NCBI GenBank assembly: GCA_002435955.1
Contig: DIWZ01000005.1
Coordinates: 1 to 64,000, forward strand
Reading direction: 5' to 3'
DNA from: Pelobacter sp. UBA6093
GTDB taxonomy: Bacteria; Desulfobacterota; Desulfuromonadia; Desulfuromonadales; Syntrophotaleaceae
Length of the DNA stretch: 64,000 nucleotides
The notes beneath the pieces are model-generated. The model was given only the letters and a program-made list of their open reading frames with translations. It had not been told where the DNA came from and did no database searches. How positions within the stretch are numbered: position 1 is the first letter of the stretch; every line of letters begins with the position of its first letter. Below, piece by piece: positions 42,160-51,155 of the stretch. Position numbers and translations under genes: made by a program.

Positions 42160-43569
42160 TCAAACCTCGAAAGATTGCAGGGTTTTGGGGATCACCACAT
42201 TGCCAAGTCCCAGTTCGGTACGAAGGCCATTGGCCAGGCTCTCGGATGAGTCTTCTTCGCCATGGACGATGAAGGTCTGGCGTGGTTTCTTGTTCATGGC
42301 CCGAACGAAACCCAGGAGTCCGTCCCGGTCGGCGTGTCCGGAAAAGCCGGTCAGGGTTTCCACCTTGGCCCGTACCTGGTGTTCTTCACCGTAAATGCGA
42401 ACTGTCTTTTCCTGTTCCACCAACCGGCGGCCCAGGGTGTTCGGCGCCTGCCAACCGGTGATAAGTATGGTATTGCGCGGATCTTCGATGCGGTTTCTCA
42501 GGTGATGGAGGATACGCCCCCCTTCCAGCATGCCGCTTGCGCTGATGATAACGGCCGGGACTTTCAGCTTGTTGAGGGCCTTGGATTCCTCCACGGTCCG
42601 GGTGTAATGCAGGCGGCCGAAACCGAAAGCGTTGTTGTCGTCGTCCGTGAGCAGAAACTCGCGGATTTCGGCATCGTAAACCTCCGGATGGAGGCGGAAG
42701 ATCTCTGTGGCCCGGGTGGCCAGGGGGCTGTCGACATAGATCGGCAGGTCGGGGATCCACCCTTCGCTGTGTAATTTGTGGAGGGTGTAGACAAGCTGCT
42801 GGGTCCGACCGACGGCAAAGGCCGGGATCAGAAGCGATCCGCCTCGGGAAGCGGTTTCATTGACGATGCGCTCCAATTCCTTTTCAGACTCGGGATATGG
42901 AGGATGCAACCGGTTGCCGTAGGTGCTCTCCATGATGAGGATATCGGCGCCATCGCTGATCGGGACGGGGTCGCGGATGATGGGGATACCCGGCCTTCCG
43001 ATATCACCGCTGAACACGAGTCGCTGGTTCCTGCCGGTCTCCTGATCGTCGATGTCAAGGATGACGTGCGCACTGCCCAGCATGTGTCCGGCATCAACCA
43101 GGGTAAGATGAACCCCGGGAAACAGCTGATGACGCCGATTGTAGCTCAAGCCTACAAACTGCTTCATGCCATTGGCCACGTCTGCCTTGGTGTAGAGGGG
43201 CTCGAAGGGGCGCTGCCCCTTCTTTTTGCGGCGCCGGTTGACAAACTCCACATCCATTTCCTGGATAAAAGCACTGTCCATGAGCATGACGGCGCACAGG
43301 TCCCGGGTTGCCGACGTGCAGAAGATATCGCCGACAAAACCGTTCCTGACGAGACAGGGGATGCGGCCAGAGTGATCGATGTGTGCGTGGGAGAGAACCA
43401 GGCAATCGATGTCCTTGCCCTGGCAGAATTCACTGCGGTTCCGTTCAAATGATTCCTTTCTCTTCCCCTGAAACAAGCCGCAGTCGAGCATGATTTTTCT
43501 GCCATCGACCTCTAGAAGATGCTGAGAACCTGTGACGGTCTGAACGGCACCGTGGAAGGTAATTTTCAT
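42160..43569 (-). CDS. MBL-fold beta-CASP RNA-processing-like nuclease
   Basis: 469 residues; ATG 43569 has GGGGGGAA directly upstream. Motifs: FHGAVQTVTGSQHLL, LDCGLFQGKR, LSHAHIDHSGRIP (HxHxDH), LVDAGHMLGSAHVI, FSGDIGRPGIPI, IISASGMLEGGRI, GWQAPNTLGRRL and GFSGHADRDGLL. This order is the MBL fold with inserted beta-CASP domain seen in RNase J-like and CPSF-73-like proteins and in the YsxB/GloB-independent exonuclease group. Zn2+-dependent 5'-exo/endonuclease on RNA is likely; function in the cell unproven. Long-frame start at 43647 lacks support. Confidence 0.92.
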   Translation of the reverse strand: MKITFHGAVQTVTGSQHLLEVDGRKIMLDCGLFQGKRKESFERNRSEFCQGKDIDCLVLSHAHIDHSGRIPCLVRNGFVGDIFCTSATRDLCAVMLMDSAFIQEMDVEFVNRRRKKKGQRPFEPLYTKADVANGMKQFVGLSYNRRHQLFPGVHLTLVDAGHMLGSAHVILDIDDQETGRNQRLVFSGDIGRPGIPIIRDPVPISDGADILIMESTYGNRLHPPYPESEKELERIVNETASRGGSLLIPAFAVGRTQQLVYTLHKLHSEGWIPDLPIYVDSPLATRATEIFRLHPEVYDAEIREFLLTDDDNNAFGFGRLHYTRTVEESKALNKLKVPAVIISASGMLEGGRILHHLRNRIEDPRNTILITGWQAPNTLGRRLVEQEKTVRIYGEEHQVRAKVETLTGFSGHADRDGLLGFVRAMNKKPRQTFIVHGEEDSSESLANGLRTELGLGNVVIPKTLQSFEV

Positions 43570-43716
43570 TTTCCCCCCTGCGAAGAAAAGCTGCCGGTAC
43601 GCTTTAAACAGCCAATGGTCAAAAATTCTGTCAACCAGACCGGCCATGACCTTACCAATGATTCGCCGTTCAAAAAGCGTAGCACCCCAGTGATTTAATT
43701 CAAGACAAGCCAGTTT

Positions 43717-45135
43717 TCATCTGATCCCCCTGACGGAAAGACGCCCCAGCGAACAAACGATGCCCACCACCGAAAGGCCGCTGAAAAACAGCATATCGCT
43801 TCGCATGCTGGCCATGAAGGCGGGAATGGTCGCCTGCGAAATCGCCCTGCCGTCCATAAAGATGGAAAAACTGAGGGTGACGACCACCATGCTGAAGGTC
43901 ATTCCCAAGGATCGCATGGTGCCGGTCAGGCCGGAGGCCACGCCGAGATAACGTCTGGGAAGGCAGCCCATGATGACGCTGGTGTTGGGGGTGGAAAAGA
44001 AGGCATAACCCAGGCCGAGCAGCAAGAGGGCAGCGACCACCACCGCTACCGGCGTGTCGGGACCGATGGTGGCGGCGAGCAGCAGGCCGAAGAAGCACAG
44101 GGTCATGCCCACCGTGGCCACCCTGGCGGCGGGAAAACGGTCCGCCAGCCGCCCGCCAACGGGAGCGAGCAGCATCTGCACCAGAGGCTGCAGCATCAGT
44201 ATCAAGCCGGCATCCCGTGGGCTGAATCCTCTGACATATTGCAGATACAGACTCATGAAGAAGACCACGCCGAAGGTCGAACCGTAGTTGATGAAGGCCG
44301 CGGCGTTGCTCAGGGCAAAAATCCGGTTGCCGGTCAGCAGGCGGATATCCAGGACCGGATACCTACAACGCCGTTCAACCGCCGCAAACAACCCCAGACA
44401 GACTAGCCCGGCCGCCAGCGCGGCGACCGCCCAACCCCCTGAACCGAGACGCGAGCCGCCAAGGGTAATGCCGGCAACGGCCAGGGCATAGATCAAACTG
44501 CCCCGCCAGTCGAAAGGCTCCCCGGCTGCCTCGCACCATTCTGTACGCATCCGGGTCAGGGTCAACAGCCAGGACAGCAACCCCAGCAGCACGCCCGGCA
44601 GGAAAACCGCCCGCCAGCCGAAACTGCTCGTCAGCAGGCCGCCGATGGGCGGTCCGCAAGAGATGCCGGCGTAAACGGTAGCGATGGCGATGCCGAGCAC
44701 CCGGCCCCGTTTTTCGGCGGGAAAGACGGAAACCACGATGGCCAGGCTGCTGGCATTGATCATGGCGGCGCCGATGCCCTGGAGGATACGCCAGCCGATG
44801 AGCACCTCGATGGTTGGAGACAGGGCGATGAGTGCTGTGGCGAGGGTAAATATAAAAATCCCCTGGATAAAAACCCGACGACGACCGTAGACATCGCCGA
44901 AACGGCCCATCGGCAATAAAAAAACCGCCACCGACAGGATGTAGACCGTTTCGATAAGGCCCACCTGAAGGGCGCTGGCCTGCAAGTCCCGGCCGATGGT
45001 CGGCAGCGCCACGGCCACCCCCGAGAGCATGAAGGGCATCAGAAACAGGGCCGAGCAGACCACGAACAGCACCGCAGCGGGTGAGATCTCGGACGATGCC
45101 CTCGTTCCTGTTATCGAGTTGTGATGCTTTTCCAT
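43717..45135 (-). CDS. MFS drug-exporter-like transporter (DHA2/EmrB-QacA type)
   Basis: About 472 residues; start at 45135 (ATG with GGAAAACGAG upstream). Helices include LFLMPFMLSGVAVALPTIGRDL, VFLLPMGRFGDVYGRRRVF (motif A GxxxDxxGRR), ILQGIGAAMINASSLAIV and VYAGISCGPPIGGLL. About 14 helices, as in the DHA2 drug:H+ antiporters. Proton-driven efflux of lipophilic compounds is the family role. No MFP/OMF partners are adjacent. Confidence 0.9.
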   Translation of the reverse strand: MEKHHNSITGTRASSEISPAAVLFVVCSALFLMPFMLSGVAVALPTIGRDLQASALQVGLIETVYILSVAVFLLPMGRFGDVYGRRRVFIQGIFIFTLATALIALSPTIEVLIGWRILQGIGAAMINASSLAIVVSVFPAEKRGRVLGIAIATVYAGISCGPPIGGLLTSSFGWRAVFLPGVLLGLLSWLLTLTRMRTEWCEAAGEPFDWRGSLIYALAVAGITLGGSRLGSGGWAVAALAAGLVCLGLFAAVERRCRYPVLDIRLLTGNRIFALSNAAAFINYGSTFGVVFFMSLYLQYVRGFSPRDAGLILMLQPLVQMLLAPVGGRLADRFPAARVATVGMTLCFFGLLLAATIGPDTPVAVVVAALLLLGLGYAFFSTPNTSVIMGCLPRRYLGVASGLTGTMRSLGMTFSMVVVTLSFSIFMDGRAISQATIPAFMASMRSDMLFFSGLSVVGIVCSLGRLSVRGIR

Positions 45136-45452
45136 AGCTCGTTTTCCTGATTTCAAGTCACGAATGGCGGCTGCAAATCCGAGATACAGAATAGCCCGCG
45201 CGAAACGAAATTCACCCTACCTGCGGACTGGTGCGCTGTCAATTCCATGAATTCGGATAGGAGACTGTCGGACTATACGGGCAGAAGCGAAAATTTGGAT
45301 ATTTGAGAACAGATTTTGAAATTTGCAGGTCTGACCATTTAGCAGGACGTGCTCATGATTAATCCAGCCCTGTCGAGGTTGACAGCACCCTTCAGATGAG
45401 CGATTCTCAATGGACCGGAACAATACCGACCTGCTTGCCGAGGTGCAAAAGC
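45136..45452. other. Divergent intergenic region with R8 repeat
   Basis: No gene seen in 317 bases; an R8 copy at 45259-45292 is the only recognisable feature. Confidence 0.45.
45259..45292 (+). repeat. Interspersed repeat R8, copy 2
   Basis: AGGAGACTGTCGGACTATAC followed by GGGCAGAAGCGAAA; partner of 26594-26627. Confidence 0.55.
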
Positions 45453-46613
45453 ATGCCTTCTTTTCGGAAACAAAACCGGCTCAAACCGATCCTGCTCGCC
45501 CTGTTGCTCATGCTCCTGCTCGCAGGGCTCGGCTGGTTGGGGCTACGCACCATCGGCATCGTCACCGTGGAGCGGCACGAAGGTTATTTCGGGCCGGCCC
45601 TGTCACCGGACGGCCGCAGCGTCTGGTTTTTTCAGCGCAACGCCGGCGGCCTGGCGGTGGGGATGGCCTGGGAGCATTTCTCCCCGCCGGCCAGGGTCTT
45701 TCTGCGTCGGGACGAACTGGCTTTGTGCCGCTATGATCTGCGAAGCGGCCAGGTGGAAACCCTGCTGCGCTGGCCGTCAACGCCGCTGGTGGGCCAGAAG
45801 CTCCACCATTACCGTGGCCGCATCCTGGGGGTGCTGGGATCCCGGATCCGGGTTCAGAACGAAGGGCGGCTGGATTATGCCGCCAAAATGACCATAATTC
45901 GACAGCCGACCTCGCAGATCTGGAGCATCAGCGGGACCTGGTCCGAAGCTGACAGCACCATGCCATCCTGGACGGAAACCGATACCAGCCTGGCCGGCCT
46001 TAGCGATCCAATCGTCGTTGGCCCCCTGGAAGTGATGGCCGTGCGCGGCGAACAGGGATTCCCCGCCGCGATTCTGCTGCTCGACCACGACCGCCGCCAG
46101 GCCAAGGTGCTCATCCGCAACGCGGCGTACAGCCGCCTCTACCCGGAAGGGCCCCAATTCGAATCGTTGTTGGAGCTTTCCCGCAAACAGGAAGTGGATC
46201 GGCAAAACGAGATGCGGCAGACCCGCCAGGATCTGGTGGCGGCCTTCCGGGCCCAAGGGCTGAACGAAGGGGCCGCCCTGCTGGCTGCCGGCAAGGAGAT
46301 GGCCCGGCTAGGCTGGTGGCCGACGTCGCCTGCGGTCACCGCCCGCGAGGTCTCCGCTTTTCCCGCCGGATTGCGGGTTTTCAAAATCGATCCTATGGAA
46401 CTGCGGATCGGCCTCTTCCCGGATCTCGAAGAGGCCATGGCCCACCCGGGTGAACCGGTCGATCGAAGCGGCCGTTATCTGCGACACCGCGATTTTTCCA
46501 CCAGCGAAGAACTCAACGCCTTTCTGGCTACCGAACCCGAGGGCTTCGGCCTGCAGGTCGGGGACCGCAAATGGCAGATGGTCCTCATCCCGGCCCGACC
46601 CGCCAGCCGCTGA
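45453..46613 (+). CDS. Hypothetical membrane-anchored protein
   Basis: 386 residues from ATG 45453 (GAGGTG 8 bases upstream). A basic N-terminus and one helix (LLALLLMLLLAGLGWLGL) anchor it; the rest is soluble outside, with YFGPALSPDGRSVWFFQR, a WD-/TolB-like strand pattern, and ARVFLRRDELALCRYDLRSGQVETLL. No catalytic motif seen. C-terminal DKKWQMVLIPAR-like strand. Upstream alternative starts lack support. Downstream is a DUF763 gene relic. Function unknown. Confidence 0.78.
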   Translation: MPSFRKQNRLKPILLALLLMLLLAGLGWLGLRTIGIVTVERHEGYFGPALSPDGRSVWFFQRNAGGLAVGMAWEHFSPPARVFLRRDELALCRYDLRSGQVETLLRWPSTPLVGQKLHHYRGRILGVLGSRIRVQNEGRLDYAAKMTIIRQPTSQIWSISGTWSEADSTMPSWTETDTSLAGLSDPIVVGPLEVMAVRGEQGFPAAILLLDHDRRQAKVLIRNAAYSRLYPEGPQFESLLELSRKQEVDRQNEMRQTRQDLVAAFRAQGLNEGAALLAAGKEMARLGWWPTSPAVTAREVSAFPAGLRVFKIDPMELRIGLFPDLEEAMAHPGEPVDRSGRYLRHRDFSTSEELNAFLATEPEGFGLQVGDRKWQMVLIPARPASR

Positions 46614-46623
46614 AAACCAGGCC

Positions 46624-46860
46624 TTGCCGAACTCCAGGCACCTGTACAAGATCCTGCTGCAAACCTACGAAAACCCACCGGTGAACTTTGAAGATAATCT
46701 GGGGATAAAGGGGATCGGCCCGGCCACGCTCCGGTCTCTGGCACTCACTGCCGAGATCATCTTCGGCCCCCCCGCCTCCACCCGCGACCCGGCCCGCCCC
46801 TCCTTTGCTCCCGGCGGGAAGGACCGCATCCCCTACCCGATGAACCGGAAAGGACAGACC
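46624..46860 (+). pseudogene. C-terminal fragment of a DUF763 protein
   Basis: The frame encodes LPNSRHLYKILLQTYENPP, IKGIGPATLRSLALTAEIIFG, PPASTRDPARPSFAPGGKDR and IPYPMNRKGQT. GIGPATLRSLAL is helix-hairpin-helix-like and FAPGGKDRIPYPM is the usual C-terminal end of DUF763 proteins (several hundred residues long). No upstream part is present, so it is a relic. It is followed by an R1 repeat. Confidence 0.7.
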
Positions 46861-46908
46861 ACTGACCCCAGGAGCCACACCCCCGTCATTAGAAGTTTAT
46901 CTAATCCA

Positions 46909-46951
46909 GGGTGTCCGCCACCTGCTAAATCCTATGGTAGACCCCAGCTAT
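46909..46951 (+). repeat. Interspersed repeat R1, copy 5
   Basis: GGGTGTCCGCCACCTGCTAA ... TCCTATGGTAGACCCCAGCT, downstream of the DUF763 relic. Confidence 0.85.
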
Positions 46952-47027
46952 CCGTCTCGCAATGCCACATTTATAAGCAGGAATTATGAAACTGTTATAA
47001 TGCAAGGCCTGGCCCCAATTACCCAAA

Positions 47028-48053
47028 TTACCTTTCAGCCGTTTCCATTTCCCGGGCATACTTTCCGTCGCGGGCAAGACCATTTAACATGCAGCGTTTC
47101 AAAAAAGTCTTTTGAGCAACAGCCAGATTCCCTTCCTGGCCTTTCCATGCCACAAGCACTGGTGCCTGCAGCGCTCGCCCATACGAAAAACTGACTTGCC
47201 ACGGATGGGGGCCCATCATGTTTATGGCGTTCAGATGGTCAGTGGCATCTTCCGCGCTCTGCCCGCCGGAAAGGAATACGATTCCGGGAACAGCCGCCGG
47301 CACGTAGCGGGCCATGCAACGAATGGTGGCCTCGGCAACCCGCTGTACACTTTCCTGCCGCGTGCATTTCATACCGGCAATAATCATATTCGGTTTTAGC
47401 AACATACCTTCGAACAGCACGCGGTGGGCATCAAGCTCGGTGAACACTGCCTCGAGTACCCTGGATGTGGCAACTTCGCAGCGTTCGATGTCGTGAGCGC
47501 CATCCATTAGCACTTCCGGTTCCACGATCGGCACGATATCCAATTCCTGGCAGAGCGCGGCATAACGCGCCAAAGCGTGGGCATTCGCACGAATACAGAG
47601 CGATGCAGGAATATCGCACTCGTTGATCTCAATAACCGCCCGCCACTTCGCAAACTTCGCCCCCATTTGTTTGTACTCAACAAGCCGCTCGCGAAGGCCG
47701 TCCAGACCCTCGGTGATCTTCTCCCCAGGGTGCAGTGCCAGCGCCTTTGAGCCTTTGTCCACCTTGATCCCTGGTATTATACCCCGGCTCGACAGCAGCT
47801 CGGCGAAGGGCGTGCCGTCTTGAGTGGCTTGGCGCAGCGTTTCGTCAAAGAGAATGACACCACCGATATAGCGTTCGATCCCCTCGGTCGTAAAAAGGAT
47901 TTCGCGGTATCGCCGGCGACTTTCTTCGGTGGACGCGACATTGATCGTATCGAACCGCTTTTTGATCGTAGGATTACTTTCATCCGCTGCCAGCACGCCC
48001 TTTTGTTTCGCGACAATGGCTTTTGCTATAGACCTGAGATTATCTTTGATCAT
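47028..48053 (-). CDS. Class I fructose-bisphosphate aldolase
   Basis: 341 residues from ATG 48053 with GGGGGTTACGA upstream. Motifs: GVLAADESNPTIKKRFD, VILFDETLRQ, PGIKVDKGSKALA, AKWRAVIEIN, IVPIVEPEVLMDG, FEGMLLKPNMIIAG (Schiff-base Lys in LLKPN) and GIVFLSGGQSAEDA. This is the metazoan-type class I aldolase (~350 residues, metal-free), uncommon in bacteria compared with class II. It cleaves FBP to DHAP and G3P. With apgM it hints at glycolysis/gluconeogenesis genes with archaeal or eukaryote-like types. Confidence 0.92.
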   Translation of the reverse strand: MIKDNLRSIAKAIVAKQKGVLAADESNPTIKKRFDTINVASTEESRRRYREILFTTEGIERYIGGVILFDETLRQATQDGTPFAELLSSRGIIPGIKVDKGSKALALHPGEKITEGLDGLRERLVEYKQMGAKFAKWRAVIEINECDIPASLCIRANAHALARYAALCQELDIVPIVEPEVLMDGAHDIERCEVATSRVLEAVFTELDAHRVLFEGMLLKPNMIIAGMKCTRQESVQRVAEATIRCMARYVPAAVPGIVFLSGGQSAEDATDHLNAINMMGPHPWQVSFSYGRALQAPVLVAWKGQEGNLAVAQKTFLKRCMLNGLARDGKYAREMETAER

Positions 48054-48379
48054 TCGTAACCCCCTTTTCTTATTTAGTCTCTTCACACATAACGATTAAA
48101 ATCAGCGGCGCAGATCGACGATTGACAGGAGGGTGGGTTAATTTTCAATTTCCAAATAGCCGGTTAGGTGGGTCAATTTTCGATTACCGTTGACACCGTG
48201 AATCAAGCAAAGACTTGGCCTCTTGCACTTTTATTTCATGGTCAAAATGGCGGCTCCAAGTCGAATATTGGGGGACTAATTTGCAATATTCTGATTTTAG
48301 TTCAAGACCTTAGCCAGGTTCGACCCCAGCTATGTCCGATTATCGCGACGAAGAAAACTTGATTCGTCTTTGGGAGAAG
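48054..48379. other. Intergenic region with R4 repeat and R6 tail
   Basis: No gene in 326 bases. An R6-like tail (ATCAAGCAAAGACTTG, near 48202) is followed by an R4 copy at 48234-48335. Confidence 0.55.
48234..48335 (+). repeat. Interspersed repeat R4, copy 2
   Basis: TTTCATGGTCAAAATGGCGG ... TCGAATATTGGGGGAC ... TTTGCAATATTCTGATT, ending CGACCCCAGCTATG. Partner copies at 38080 and 57171. Confidence 0.75.
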
Positions 48380-50080
48380 CTACTTTTCCCGACCGAAAGG
48401 CCAGGCCATCACTCCGCCTTCAAGTACCTTGACGTTGGTCCAGCCTTTGGCTTCGAGGAATCGTTGGGCTTCATAACCACGCAGAGAAATTTTACAGTAG
48501 CATACAATCTCCCGGTCCTTTTCCTGGGGCAGATCATGAAGGCGGTCGCGCAGCTCGCCGAGAGGAATCAGGGTTTCGCCGATGCCGACCCGCATCATCT
48601 CGAATTCCTCGGGGGTGCGCACATCGAGGATAAAAGAATCTGTATGCTTGTCCAGCCGGGATTTCAAATCGAGGGAAGAAATACCGTTCAGCCGGCCCTT
48701 CATCTTGTTCTCCAGCAGATGGGCCGAAGCGATGAAATGGTCGATGGGCAGGCTGAAAGGGGGCGCATAAGGCAAGTCGGCGTTTACCAGGTCATGGACT
48801 GTAAGTTTGCCGAGTATCGCCATGGCGGCGGTGGCGATCTGCTTGCTCACATCGCCGGGACCGACGCATTGTACGCCGAGAAGCTTGCCGGTCCGGCCGT
48901 CGGCCACCATTTTCGAGATCAGCAGCTTGGCCCCCATGAATTCCGGCTTGTCGAGACTGGCGTTAATCACCGTGACGATATTTTCGTAGCCTGCGGCTTT
49001 AGCTTTCGCTTCGGTAAGTCCCGTCGAGCCGGCCGAGAAATCGAACACCTTGCAGATTCCGGTATGAATCGTCCCGGGGAATTGCGCCGTATTGCCCAGC
49101 ACCACATTTTCACCGGCCACCCGGCCTTGCAGATTGGCCAGATCGCCGAAAGGAGCGCGGGTTCGGGCACCGGTAATCAGATGGCTGATCTCGACGCAGT
49201 CGCCTACCGCATAAATGTCGGGGTCGGAGGTCTGCATAAACGGATTCACGTCGATTCCGCCGGTGACGCCGATCCTGATTCCGGCCTCTTTGGCCAAGCG
49301 GGTATTCGGCTGGACGCCAATGGCCAGAACCGCCAATTCGCAGGGCAGCTTCGTGCCGTTGGCCAGTTTAACGGCGGTCAACTTGCCGTTTTTGCCGAGA
49401 AATTCGGCTACTCCAATGTCGGTCAACACATTGGCGGCCTTGCTCTTGACATGGTTTTCCAGCACCTTGGCCAACTCCCAATCGAGAAACATCAGGATCT
49501 GCGGCAACAATTCCACGACAGTTATATCAATGCCGGACAATTGCAGCGCTTCACAGGTTTCGATGCCGATCAACCCGCCGCCGATAACCACCGCCTTGGT
49601 AATGCTTTTGTCATCGCGGATTTTGCGCAGGAAATCGGCATCCCGCATCGATTGGAGCGTCGTTACTCCTTCGAGATCGATGCCGGGCAGGGGTGGCTTC
49701 CGCGCCGTGGCCCCGGTGGCGATCACCAACTTGTCATAAGACACCTGATCGATTTCACCGGTCGCCAGGTCGCGGCAGGTCACAAGCCGCTTTTCCCGGT
49801 CGATAGCCGTTACCTCGGTGCCGGTCCGGGCGGTAATGCCTTTGGTGTGCAAGAAGAACTCGGGATCCCGCACTTCTCCATAAGGGGTGCTTAGCAACTG
49901 GTTGCGGTCGTTGAAGACCCCGCCGACAAAATAGGGATAACCACAGGACGCCATCGACAGTTCGGGTGCCATCTGGATGATGGTTACCTCGGCATTCTGG
50001 TCGAGACGCTTGGCCCTGGCCGCTGCTTTCGGACCGGCCGCCGAACCGCCGATCACGACAATCCGTTTGTGCTCTGGCAT
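48380..50080 (-). CDS. CoA-disulfide reductase-like FAD oxidoreductase with C-terminal rhodanese
   Basis: 566 residues. FAD/NAD(P) disulfide reductase: IVVIGGSAAGPKAAAR, active-site Cys46 in SMASCGYPYF, VVIGGGLIGIETCEAL, IYAVGDCVEISHL. A rhodanese domain follows from ~470 with Cys529 in VCYCKISLRG (ILDVRTPEEFE precedes it). It resembles the four-domain paralogue at 18822 but lacks TusA and DsrE. The upstream region of the ATG reads AGGAGGTTAAATCC. Role in polysulfide/CoA-persulfide reduction is likely. Confidence 0.92.
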   Translation of the reverse strand: MPEHKRIVVIGGSAAGPKAAARAKRLDQNAEVTIIQMAPELSMASCGYPYFVGGVFNDRNQLLSTPYGEVRDPEFFLHTKGITARTGTEVTAIDREKRLVTCRDLATGEIDQVSYDKLVIATGATARKPPLPGIDLEGVTTLQSMRDADFLRKIRDDKSITKAVVIGGGLIGIETCEALQLSGIDITVVELLPQILMFLDWELAKVLENHVKSKAANVLTDIGVAEFLGKNGKLTAVKLANGTKLPCELAVLAIGVQPNTRLAKEAGIRIGVTGGIDVNPFMQTSDPDIYAVGDCVEISHLITGARTRAPFGDLANLQGRVAGENVVLGNTAQFPGTIHTGICKVFDFSAGSTGLTEAKAKAAGYENIVTVINASLDKPEFMGAKLLISKMVADGRTGKLLGVQCVGPGDVSKQIATAAMAILGKLTVHDLVNADLPYAPPFSLPIDHFIASAHLLENKMKGRLNGISSLDLKSRLDKHTDSFILDVRTPEEFEMMRVGIGETLIPLGELRDRLHDLPQEKDREIVCYCKISLRGYEAQRFLEAKGWTNVKVLEGGVMAWPFGREK

Positions 50081-50111
50081 GGATTTAACCTCCTATTTAA
50101 ATTAAGTGTTC

Positions 50112-50141
50112 GGGGTCTACCATAGTATTTAGCAGGTGGCG
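50112..50141 (-). repeat. Interspersed repeat R1, copy 6
   Basis: Complement of CGCCACCTGCTAAATACTATGGTAGACCCC. The TAA in CTGCTAA is the stop codon of the Dabb gene. Confidence 0.75.
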
Positions 50142-50425
50142 TCCGCCTCGAAATCGACGGCATAGCGAAGTTCGCGCAAGGGCCGCACCCGCTTGATGCT
50201 CTGCTGATAAAAGGGATGCGCCTTGTAGGCGTCCAGCGCCTCGTAGCTGTCGAACTCGCCGTAGACGATTACGTCGATTTCCTGGGACAGGCCGTCCCGC
50301 TTGGAGTTGCAGGCTACCTCGAAATGGCGGCTCCCGGGGATATCCTTGAGAATGCTAAGCCCCTCGAGGATCGTCTCGACGTCGGCGGGGTCCTTGGCAC
50401 TGAACAAAACGATATGGCGAATCAC
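50129..50425 (-). CDS. Stress-responsive alpha/beta-barrel (Dabb) domain protein
   Basis: 98 residues from a GTG (CCAGGAGACGACGTTC upstream). Dabb domain: VIRHIVLFSAKDPADVETILEGLSILKDIPG, FEVACNSKRDGLSQEIDVIVYGEFDSYEALDAYKAHP. These small dimeric alpha+beta barrels are often stress-induced or catalyse small-molecule chemistry. The last residues (DATC) and stop are encoded by repeat R1, so its natural C-terminus has probably been replaced. The longer frame to 50620 is not supported. Confidence 0.85.
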   Translation of the reverse strand: MIRHIVLFSAKDPADVETILEGLSILKDIPGSRHFEVACNSKRDGLSQEIDVIVYGEFDSYEALDAYKAHPFYQQSIKRVRPLRELRYAVDFEADATC

Positions 50426-50678
50426 GAACGTCGTCTCCTGGTTTTCAGACAGCGGCAGCTCCCATGCGGGAGGTCGAGATATGAGTTTACCCTTATTCTG
50501 ATTCTTGAAAAGAGTCAAACAAAGACTTGCCCCCATGCCTGACACACAAGATTTTATATTTTTCAAGAACGTCCACTTGGACTCCCGATTCCCTTTATCC
50601 GAAAGGCACTTGCAATTCAACAGGGACTTCGGTTAGCATGAATTCTATTGTTTGGTGCGCAACCGTGGGAAGCCGGAG

Positions 50679-51155
50679 ATGACGAAGATCTTTTCAATAG
50701 CAGCTGGAATCGTCCTTGTTGTAACCAGCGCGTTCGCCGCGGGCCCACATGTGCCGGCCGGCTATTCGCTGCCCCCCTCCCACTTCGCCGACGGCACGCG
50801 CACGACCGACCCGATGAGCGACTCCCCTCTTCGCCTTAAGGCCGACGGCGAGTTGGCCGCCGTTCAACTCGTAACCAAAAGCCCAATCACCCCCTACCTC
50901 GGCGTTAGCCGAAAGGTCGAGCCTGAGGAAGAAGGGTCCCCTTCGATCTACCGCGACTCCGAGAAAGACGCCTCCCCCCTTGAAGACTACCGCCTTGAGG
51001 CTGGATTTGGCTGCCTGCTTGACGACAACGCCAGCCTCAACGTCGGCTACCGCTTTGCCGAACCGACATCGGCTCTGGCGGATCCGGCCTCTGCCGCCCT
51101 CGAAGCAAGCGCCGACGACCTGCGCATCTCCTTCGACCTCAAACTTCCTTTCTGA
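50679..51155 (+). CDS. Small exported protein, beta-barrel-like C-terminus
   Basis: About 158 residues. Signal peptide MTKIFSIAAGIVLVVTSAFA. The mature part has alternating strands (LRLKADGELAAVQLVTKSPITPYLGVSRK; LNVGYRFAEPTSAL) and ends LKLPF, with the C-terminal Phe common in outer-membrane beta-barrels. The start is not certain: GGAG abuts this ATG. Too short for a classic full barrel; function unknown. Confidence 0.65.
   Translation: MTKIFSIAAGIVLVVTSAFAAGPHVPAGYSLPPSHFADGTRTTDPMSDSPLRLKADGELAAVQLVTKSPITPYLGVSRKVEPEEEGSPSIYRDSEKDASPLEDYRLEAGFGCLLDDNASLNVGYRFAEPTSALADPASAALEASADDLRISFDLKLPF

Noticed and set aside
48332..49894. 520-codon plus-strand open frame
   Set aside because: Antisense to the CoADR-rhodanese gene, whose motifs are clear; the translation lacks family features.
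35901..50141. CRISPR array from regularly worded repeats
   Set aside because: R1, R4 and R6 copies are kilobases apart, palindromic and without spacers of constant size.
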